Of a stretch of DNA of 64,000 bases, positions 55,980 to 64,000 are shown one piece after another. Numbering within the stretch: the first letter of the stretch is position 1; each line of letters starts with the position of its first letter. Location of the stretch: positions 1,674,001 through 1,738,000 of the forward strand of contig NW_025791658.1 of the NCBI RefSeq assembly GCF_921293095.1, written 5' to 3'. This DNA comes from Ischnura elegans (lineage: Eukaryota > Arthropoda > Insecta > Odonata > Coenagrionidae). The notes below the pieces were generated by a model. The model was not told the DNA's origin, did not search any database, and saw only the letters and a list, made by a program, of their open reading frames with translations. Both the position numbers and the translations under genes were made by a program.

Positions 55980-56740
55980 AAATAACATTTTCTATCATTC
56001 TATTTAAATGCCATTGTACCTAGTACTCATTTTATGCCTATATCACGCGGCTATTACTGTCATACCCGAGTTCAAGGATATCACCAACGATTTAATAGTG
56101 AACACGCCTCTTGTCATGCGTGTAATTGAATTATTAAGTAGTTTGCGAATTCATTGTATCAATATCAGGAAGCATTATTCATTAAATTGTCACTCTTAAA
56201 AATGTGAGTCTGGCGTCTGGAAAGTAAATATTTCACACGAAGTACCCTTAGTACCCTGTGATATAAGCGATGTGTTAACATATGTCATTGGTGGCCATGT
56301 CTACAGTTGTTATACAATGACTGTGTGTTGTACGTCAACGAGGTACCGTGCAAGCCACCACCAGGGGGCGTGGCAGGGGGTGATTCCTCACCTTGTATAT
56401 GCTGCACGTGCAAATAAAATTAGTAATTAGTTATAGGCAGATGAAATGTTAGGATATTAAGTTATTCGTGGATGAGTTAAAACATGCCCTAGGCCGCATT
56501 AACCCGAAGTTTCATGAGGTAAGGTTCGGAAAAAAGGAATAAACAGATATATGGCTGACAGCATAAATTTATGCATGAATTTTTACGCAAGGAAAACATG
56601 TACGATTCAATAAAAACAGCTTGGAGTAAAACTACATGAAATATTTAACTTTTATGCAACTGAAACGCCTTATGAATACCCTTTCCAAAAAATAATGTAT
56701 AGTTTCAATTTATAAAACAAGAAAGAAGAGTAAATTCAAG
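55980..56740. other. Nothing clear
   Basis: Would be the first intron of the candidate gene. Confidence 0.35.
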
Positions 56741-56749
56741 TATAAAAAC

Positions 56750-56930
56750 ATTGCGAATGCATGCACAGAAAATAGAACCTGTTCTACTTTGGTTCATGCA
56801 TTCGTACATGCTCCGTTCCCGTCCACCAAAATCATTCACGCAAACGTACATTAACTTGTGCATATTAATGTATTGTGTAACCAGTCCTTTAAAATTATCG
56901 TTTCTGCAGTATATTTCGCTTATATTATCT
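56750..56930. mobile_element. Family K fragment
   Basis: Shares GCATGCACAGAAAATAGAAC and GGTTCATGCATTCGTACATG with 61482-61718. Confidence 0.65.
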
Positions 56931-57013
56931 ATGTGATCAAATCCACTATAATAATTAGGTTCTCTGAAAATATCTTGAACATCGGTCAATAAATATTCCA
57001 CTTTCAATTTCAG

Positions 57014-57046
57014 GAATATTTTTTATCGGAATTATCCCTTCGATCG
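57014..57046 (+). CDS. Candidate 33-nt microexon
   Basis: An 11-codon block (EYFLSELSLRS) sits between CTTTCAATTTCAG and GTAAGA and keeps phase 0, so it would follow ATGATG at 55972 without a frame change. A MITE-A copy begins 27 bp after it. No further exon was found in the window, and the peptide is too short to identify. Confidence 0.25.
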
Positions 57047-57072
57047 GTAAGACTTTCCCATTATTAATTTCT

Positions 57073-57741
57073 AATAGGGTAGTTTCCTTCATCAAAGAAA
57101 ACGAAAGGCATTGATTGCGATTCGTTACCCACCATTAGTGTATTCATAATACACAAATTATTTGGTTTTTGAAATACCGGTTTAGACGAATGGCAAGGGT
57201 CAAATTTTAACCTCATTTGAAAAAGGCCAGATTGGCGCCCATGCGATTCCACTCCGCATGACGTCACAGGGACCTAGTTTCTACACGAGAGGATAGGAGT
57301 TATACATCGTATGAGGTTACCAATGCGTGCATGAGGCACAGAGCTCAGGGAAACATGTCTTAATAATCACCTATTAAAACTGGCTAAGTTTGGAAAGTTT
57401 TCTTCGTTTGATAAGGTATTAATAAACCTTTTTTAAGCCAAGCGCTACCATTCAGCAAGGTACTCAGCTATCCGCTAGCATCCTGCGACGTATCAGCGCT
57501 AAGCCTCGCCTCAAGGTCACCTCACCGGGCGGGAGGGGGAACCAGAAATACGACGTACGGAGATATTTCCCGTCATTCATACTTAAGCGTCGCGTTTTCC
57601 TGCGCTTGAAAATTTTCACTTTTCATTTAATCGCGAAAAATAGATGTTGTCATTAAAAAATCTGAAAGCGTGAAATGCGTACTCCAGGAGTAATAATCTT
57701 TCGATTAAAGCAATAAAAAAATAATAGGAAACCACCCTATT
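57073..57741 (-). mobile_element. MITE-A, full length, reverse
   Basis: TA on both sides; TGACGTCA intact. Confidence 0.9.
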
Positions 57742-57886
57742 ATATCAGTTTAATTTATTTATCGTGACATTTTTTTAGGTAACCATGATCTTTCCACACA
57801 CTCGTACTTTTGCTATTTTTTTCGTCCAATATACGCATTACAGTGTCCTGAAAACGATAACGGTTTTTGTGGCGGAAAAGCCGTCA

Positions 57887-58175
57887 AATGGGGTGGTTTC
57901 CATTATTTTTTATTGCATAATTCGAAAGATTATTACTCCTGGAGTACGCATTTCACGCTTTTAGATTTTAAAATTACGATATCTATTTTTCGCGATTAAA
58001 TGAAAATTCAAAATTTTCAAGAGCGCGAAAACGCGACGGGTAAGTATGAATGCCGGGAAAACTCCCGTGTGACGTCGTTCTGGACCCCGCTTTCGCCGTG
58101 TGAGGTGACCTTGGGGCGAGGATATTGTGCGCCGCTGCGATGGTGGCTGGTAGCAGGTACTCTGCTACCTAACTA
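57887..58175 (+). mobile_element. MITE-A, left-end fragment
   Basis: GGGGTGGTTTCCATTATT start, lost after CTCTGCTACC. Confidence 0.8.
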
Positions 58176-58732
58176 CTCGCAATTTTTTAGACTTCCCATT
58201 TTATTGCTTGAAAAAATGATTGATTCATATTAATAATTGGATTTGTAAATAGATTTGCTTAAGCCATCAATCCCCAGCGTTGCGGCAACGCAGCATTATT
58301 GAATCCTAATTCTCAGAACAAGTTTCTACTTCTGAATAATTTTTTATTTGATTTGCTGACTTGTTTTAAATATCTCTAGTTCTAATTTTGTCATTGTCAC
58401 CAACCTTTTCATTCATGTAATTGTATTTTAATGACTGATGGCGTTTGGCATAAAAATCGATGCGCACATACGAGACACGCAAAGAAAAATGACATACCCC
58501 AGCATGTCCGTTGAAAGGCAGAATGGGGAATTTCCTCCAAAGGAATAGTGATTACTCCCAGCGAAGATGTCGAGAGTGCAAATCAAGATAAAAAATAAAA
58601 GATGTAACCTAAGTTTTGAAAAATTACTTTTCTTGTATATATTTACCGGAGTTTTACCAGCGTTACGTACACGCAGCATTATGAAAGTCATATAATATGA
58701 TGAAAACATTTTTTTCTCCAAAAGTCATCTTA

Positions 58733-59387
58733 ATAGGGTGGTTTCCTATTATTTTTTTATTGCCTATATCGGAAGATTATTACTCCTGGAGTACGTATTT
58801 CACACTTTTAGATTTTTAAATGACGATATCTATTTTTCGCGATTAAATGAAAAGTGAAAATTTTCAAGCGCGCGAAAACGCGACGGGTAAGGAAATCTCT
58901 CCGTGTGATGTATTTCTGGTTCCCCTCCCGCCTTGTGAGGTGACCTTGATCGAGGCTCTGAGCGCTGATAGGACGCAGGATGCTAGAGGGTAGCTGAGTA
59001 CCTTGCTGTCTGGTAGCGCTTGGCTTAAAAAAGGTTTATTAATACCTTATCAAACGAAGAAAACTTTCCGACCTTAGCCAGTTTTAATAGGTGATTATTA
59101 AGACATGTTTCCCTGAGCTCTGCGCCTCATGCATGCATTGGTAATCTCAGACGATGTAAAACTCCTCTATACACGTATAGAAACTAGGTCCCTGTGACGT
59201 CACGTGGAGTGGCATCGCATGGGCGCCAATCTGGCCCTTTTCAAATGAGGATAAAAATGGACCATTGCCATTCGTCTAAACCGGTATTTCTAAAACGAAA
59301 TAATTTGTAAATTATGAATACAGTAATTGTGGGTAACAAATCACAATCAATGCCTTTCGCTATCTTTGATGAAGGAAACTACCCTAT
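58733..59387 (+). mobile_element. MITE-A, full length
   Basis: Best TA duplication (58731-58732, 59388-59389); intact TGACGTCACGTGG. Confidence 0.92.
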
Positions 59388-59756
59388 TATGACAAAATAA
59401 ATCGGAAAATGCGAAACAAGTGAAGTTAAAAGCCCTGAATACAGTCTAGGGAATAATGGGGTTAAAAGATATTTTAAAAATATCTGCGAAAAAGAATTCT
59501 GTAACATAATCGTTGGAGGTTTTAGTTTCGTACTTCTTCTCTAGGTCAGTATTTTAGATGTCAGTTGTAGTTACTGCGCATTATTCTCGTACGGATTTTG
59601 CGCCCATAGAATATCGTTGGTACCGAGACTGAAACTGTACCGAAGCCAGAAAAGCGGTAACCAAAGTGTTCATCACCCCTGGCGAAAATTCAGCCACTTC
59701 TTACAGGGTTCCCATTACACCGTGAAAACCTCAAAACCGTGAATAAGTTATGTAAG

Positions 59757-60580
59757 CTAATTTCGTCTATCTTATATATTATTTCTACTGTATAGATACC
59801 TTTTTCTCAACTTATACGCAACCAAACTCTACAAATGAGGTACCAAAATGACCTGCCTAAATAGTTGAATTGCTCAACCAGCTCAAGTTTTTCACCACCC
59901 ACCTTTATCTTGAGTCTCACATTAGCGAACAAATTTCGGTTATCGAACAGATGTGTAGCGGACATGTTTTTGTTTGCTGCTGTGAGATCACAAATGGATG
60001 CAAAGTAATACCTCCACCCACTCACGCCATCACATGGCAGTAAAATCGGTTTGTGTTCCTATGTTTCCTTATGTTTAATTGCCCTCTTTATTGCTTTCAT
60101 ATATATTTAACTCAATTTGTAATGTATTATAACTATTCTCATTTAAAAATGCAAGCCTATATAGCCTGTAACTTTCATAAAACAGCGACTCAGTAGGATC
60201 TAGGAACCAATTATTCCTATCTTATATATTATTTCTACTGTAAAGATACCTTTTTCTCAACTTATACGCAACCAAACTCTACAAATGAGGTACCAAAATG
60301 CACAAAAAATTATCAGAGAACATGCGACGGCATATCTTACTTCCTAAATATTGTTATTGCTTCCTAAAATTGGTTTTTAAATAATAAAAAGAAAACTAAA
60401 ACCGGTAAATATTCCAGACGTTAACGGCGCACAAACTGATACATTTGTTCAATTGCAACAATATCTTGCATTCATTAAATAACTTTTATCAAAATGCGGC
60501 TGATTCCACATTCAAGTCTCCTGTTGATACGTAAGTATGAGTCATAATGTGCGTTTAACAGAGGATAGTGTAATTACTTC
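59757..60580. repeat. Family J repeat, copy 2, with 85-bp direct repeat
   Basis: The stretch from TTATATATTATTTCTACTGT to GAGGTACCAAAATG occurs at 59770-59849 and again at 60222-60300, on either side of a reverse transcriptase fragment. Confidence 0.8.
59850..60025 (-). pseudogene. RTE-like reverse transcriptase fragment
   Basis: The minus frame NVRLKIKVGGEKLELVEQFN followed by YLGR matches the post-palm IxVxGExLExVxxFxYLG pattern. Only about 60 residues remain. Confidence 0.6.
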
Positions 60581-61191
60581 CAATGTTGTGTTTAAAGAGG
60601 TCCTCTGACCTCAATTTGTACATGAACGTTCCAATTAAATTTGTACATAAGACCCTGCCTTTTTTCTACATTTTAAAATTATAAACGCGCCTATCCCTCT
60701 GTGGACCTGCATTGAAAAGAGCGGGGGAAGCCCGCTGGGAGCGGGCGCAGCACGCTCGTCTTGAATAAACCTGGAAAAAGCCGTGAATTTCGTCGTTAAA
60801 CCTTAAAAATCTCTCAAACTTGATTAGAACTACGATGCAGATACTTGGCAGATCGAAAGAAAAATCGATATGTATTTCGATCATGCTTCAAGGCCGAGTC
60901 ACGTGCATGCAAATTTCACGCACTTAACTACACACGTGTATTCGAAGCGCAACTATTAATTGGTCCATGTGTGCCATGACAGCACATTGACCTTAAGCCT
61001 GCGATTGGAAGACGTTAACCCTGGCAAAAAGTCAGGCACTTCTTCGCTTCCCTGCCACCCTGCTCTCTCCATTTTCCCACTCACACCCTTAAACCGGCCC
61101 TGAATTTTGCTAACGATAGGTGGCGTCGTAAGAGATAGCTCTTTCATTGCTGCGTTCGTGTTCACGGTATCTGTCGCGTTTGTTAAGGCCA

Positions 61192-61346
61192 GGTTACATG
61201 GTACATTAACAGTTAAAAAACAACCAAGTAAAGTAATGAATTTTGGATAAATCATGAATTAAATTTGCACTTAGACAGTATTGATATTGATGAAATCTTC
61301 TCGGGTTGTCAGCCAGGCTAATTCTTTCGTGTAAACCGACCTTAAA
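61192..61346. mobile_element. Small MITE related to family K
   Basis: AAGGCCAGGTTACATGGTAC and inverted GTGTAAACCGACCTT ends. Confidence 0.5.
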
Positions 61347-61418
61347 TTGAAATATTTTAGTCTTGATTTTGTTTCCTTCATGAGCAAAATGCCTCGTTCA
61401 TACTACGATTGTTCCAGA

Positions 61419-61481
61419 CCGTAGATTTAAAAAATAGACTAATCCTTTAAAATAATTTCAAGATCAGTGTCTTTTCTAAAG
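61419..61481 (+). pseudogene. Fragment of the 20.8-kb reverse transcriptase family
   Basis: ACCGTAGATTTAAAAAATAG...ATCAGTGTCTTTTCT matches 21285-21346 with about 80% identity by eye. It ends where family K begins. Confidence 0.6.
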
Positions 61482-61718
61482 GCCTGTTTACACGGTACAT
61501 TAACACGTACTGGTTGATGTCTTAATGTATGAATGCTAGAATGAACGCCAAAATGCACCGTTTAACCACCCAACTTGTGCAAATGCATGCACGGAAAATA
61601 GAACCTGTCCTAATTTGGTTCATGCATTCGTACATGTTCCATTCCGGTCCACAAAAATCATTCATGCAAACAGACATTAACTCGTACGTGTTAATGTATA
61701 GTGTAAACAGGCCTTTAC
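61482..61718. mobile_element. Family K MITE, both ends
   Basis: AAAGGCCTGTTTACACGG and inverted GTGTAAACAGGCCTTT over about 33 bp; 237 bp long. Confidence 0.8.
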
Positions 61719-61899
61719 AATTTTAGTTAACGTAGGGACAATGGTTACGTGATCAATATATCTGCCTAAAATACCCTGATCTATAAACCGTGAATTTGAC
61801 GCAATTTAGACCGTGAAAACCTGAAAAAAACCGTGAATTTTATAATGTAGTTAGAGTGGTAACCCTGTCTTAACACCCCTGTCACCCTGCTCCCTTTTA

Positions 61900-62480
61900 T
61901 AGCTGCTAACTAATTCACTGATTGTGTTATTGATACAAATTAGCAGCCCAAAGGTGTGATAGGTGTGGGAATTTGGGATATTGGACGTAAAAGAAAAAAA
62001 AATCATCGGGAGGAAAAATCTGAAAACTCAACATAGTCGATTAGTTGTATTAACACGGGAGCCTTATAGGACAAATTTTTTAAAAGCTTTTATTCGGTAT
62101 TTATAAATGTATCATAAACATGATATTCAATTGACATAAACTAGATTTTTTCGTTGATTTTTTGGTTTGATTGCCATTGCGATCAATTGATATTTGGTAT
62201 TTTTTTAAATGATTTTTTGAAAATGATTCATGCTTTTCTTATGGGACTAACTTTGGAATATTTTTTAAACCTACTTGCAACAACCCTAGGACAAATTCCT
62301 TGAAACGCAACTTGTACTAGATTTTTTTGGCAATTTTGGAATTTTCATACATGGAAACAATTCCGAGGAAAAAACGATTTCGATTTTTCATTTTAGAGGT
62401 GGTCGAATTTTCAGCTTGGCATTGAGACTACTATATTCACACAACGATGGTTTAAATCTGTGCTTCCCTCTAATGCTGAC
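61900..62480. other. Nothing clear
   Basis: T-rich DNA without assignable features. Confidence 0.4.
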
Positions 62481-62482
62481 AT

Positions 62483-62668
62483 CTAGAGTGAACGAGAAAT
62501 TGATCTCTGCATTTCTTCAGGGTTTTCTTCCGCGTCAGCTTGTTTGTAGACAACAGCCTTCGACCTGAAGACGCTGGCAGGATAGCCAGCGTAACTGTTG
62601 TCTACAAAGACACTGAGGCGGAAGAAAACCCTAAAGAAATGCAGTGATCAATTTCTCGTTCACTCGAG
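62483..62668. repeat. Long hairpin, 74-bp arms
   Basis: Arms 62483-62556 and 62595-62668 pair (CTAGAGTGAACGAGAAATTG...). The 38-nt loop has its own ACGCTGGC/GCCAGCGT stem, so almost the whole 186 nt folds. Confidence 0.88.
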
Positions 62669-62675
62669 GGGAATA

Positions 62676-62970
62676 ATAATCCGTATTTAAGCCAAGCGCT
62701 ACCTGCTAGCATCCTGCGTCGTATCAGCGCTCAAGCCTCGCCCCAAGGTCACCTCACACGCCGACAGCTGGAACCAGAAATACGTCACACGGACTTTTCC
62801 CATCATTCCTTCTTAGCCGTCGCGTTTTCGCGCCCTTGAAATATTTCACTTTTCGTTTAATCGCGAAAAATAGATATCGTCATTTAAAAATCTAAAAGAG
62901 TGAATTGCGCACTCCAGGAGTAATCATCTTTCGATTTAGGCAATTAAAAAATAATAGGAAACAACCCAAT
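62676..62970 (-). mobile_element. MITE-A fragment, reverse
   Basis: GTATTTAAGCCAAGCGCTAC through to GGAAACAACCCAATT. Confidence 0.82.
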
Positions 62971-62977
62971 TCATGAT

Positions 62978-63281
62978 CAGGGGCGCAGCTAGGAATTAAG
63001 GCTGAGGGGGGTTTAGGTGCAACTAATACCGGGGTGTGTGGGGGTATGGTATACCCACCAGGATAAGCGGTAGGTGCGAGATTAATAAATAGCGGAGTTT
63101 TAAAGATAAACTGTTAAAAATGGTGAGTTTATTGGTCTCCTGAGGGATATTTTATTAACCCTACACTATTATATTAGTAATATAAACCCAATTAAGTATA
63201 ATGGAATAAACTTAAAAATTTCTCCGAGCTCTGGGGGGGGGGGTTTTTAACCCCCAAAACCTCCCCCTCGCTGCGCCACTG
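62978..63281. mobile_element. hAT-like MITE
   Basis: CAGGGGCGCAGCTAGGAATT to GCTGCGCCACTG; flanks TTCATGAT and TTCACGAT (7 of 8). Its left TSD overlaps the last base of MITE-A. Confidence 0.88.
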
Positions 63282-63289
63282 TTCACGAT

Positions 63290-63919
63290 AGTTCCAGCGA
63301 TTGCTAATCTGAACGAGGCAGTAGTTTTCAACTCAGATCATAAAGAACTATTCGCACATTCCTGGAATGTTGTAAGTAATTTACGGAGGATTAATTAAAT
63401 TGATTCAAAAAACGTATATTCGTGAATGTCGTCCGGCACTTCTATAAAGAATCAATCTTCTACGCATTTATGGATGGAACGAATTTTGAAAATTTTGCTA
63501 TCACCGAGTGTACTGTCTGTATAAAAAAAACAAAACACTTGATTCTGACGATATTTATCGTCTAAACGGAGCGATCAACTTCAAAGCAACAAAAAGCATT
63601 CAAAAGAGAATTTATTTTCACGTTATGGATATCATTTCCTTCCGTCATTTTTCAATTGACCCACAGGTTTAGAAGTCGTCACAGATTTCCGTTGTTTACA
63701 ACAAATCCATCAATTTTTGTGGTGTAATTTTTTTTAATAAGCAGGCAATAATAGATCTGGCTTTCTCATATCAAAATTCCAAGTGTTAGGAACGAAAACT
63801 GCGGTAATACCAATCGCTCAAACTCGGGCAAGATGATATTACAAGCAAAAAACAGGGACATTTTTTTTAGAAAAAAATGAAAATTTTTGAGTTTCCCTTA
63901 CCGATGTCATCCATGCAAC
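63290..63919. other. Nothing clear
   Basis: A/T-rich; no gene or repeat assigned. Confidence 0.4.
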
Positions 63920-64000
63920 CAATGGCGCAGCGAGGGGGGGTTTTCGGGGATAAAACCCCCCCAGAGCTCAGAGAAATTTTGAATTCAATCCATTTTACTT
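63920..64000 (-). mobile_element. hAT-like MITE, reverse, cut by window end
   Basis: CAATGGCGCAGCGAGGGGGG is the right terminus of the 62978 family in reverse. Confidence 0.75.

Larger units (their letters stand above)
59625..61900. mobile_element. Family I element nested in an older family I copy, with two inserts
   Basis: Older copy pieces: 59625-59703 and 61870-61900. Younger copy pieces: 59704-59749, 60765-61187 and 61721-61869, in order relative to the 36.1-kb copy. TCTTA occurs on both sides of the younger copy. The inserts are 59750-60764 (family J plus RTE relic) and 61188-61720. Confidence 0.7.

Overview
The window is animal nuclear DNA, most likely from an arthropod with a large, transposon-rich genome. 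The evidence is a spliced C2H2 zinc-finger gene, a spliced gene for the mitochondrial ribosomal protein mS37 (CHCHD1) that reads like insect versions, and relics of mariner, Penelope-like, CR1-like and RTE-like elements with many MITEs. The species cannot be named from the sequence. Only a few kb at most is host coding sequence; the rest is introns and intergenic DNA filled with nested repeats.

Host genes. (1) A C2H2 zinc-finger gene on the + strand: four phase-consistent coding exons at 1961-2080, 8770-8874, 17364-17445 and 22478-24138. The first three give an acidic N-terminal part; the last gives two degenerate and twelve canonical fingers. The true first exon may lie upstream of the window. 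(2) mRpS37/CHCHD1 on the - strand: exons 54870-54738, 54658-54540 and 48694-48584, 120 residues, twin CX9C, ending in a poly(A) signal. (3) A chain of four + strand candidate exons (34216-34383, 38875-38998, 39293-39362, 44632-44753) joins in one hydrophobic frame; I do not recognise it. (4) Two very small + strand candidate exons (ending 55972, and 57014-57046) may be the start of a gene head-to-head with mRpS37; its 5' UTR would hold a hAT-like insertion.

Repeats, with working names used below. MITE-A (ends ATAGGGTRGTTTCC, TA flanks where clear, about 650 bp) has about 14 copies. Tig-B (CAGTAAAACCTC), Tig-C (CAGTGAGTCCTCG), Tig-D and Tig-E are Tigger/pogo-like non-autonomous elements flanked by TA. 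Several hAT-like elements have 8-bp flanking duplications. Two TTAA-flanked elements look like piggyBac MITEs. Family I has CAGGGTTCCCA ends. There are 5'-truncated retroelement 3' ends, a tRNA-derived SINE near 2.7-4.0 kb, and several long inverted repeats, three of which carry tRNA-like box A/box B sequence.

Layout: 0-1.5 kb Tig-C and hAT; 2-24 kb zinc-finger gene with TE-filled introns; 24-34 kb intergenic, MITE/Tigger-rich; 34-45 kb candidate membrane-protein exons among nested elements; 45-48.4 kb Tig-C, CR1-like relics and MITE-A; 48.5-54.9 kb mRpS37; 55-64 kb candidate head-to-head gene start, then dense nested repeats. I see no microbial-type system, CRISPR array or operon. The biological interest is in the two solid genes, the unidentified exon chain, the long hairpins and the Pol III-box inverted-repeat elements.
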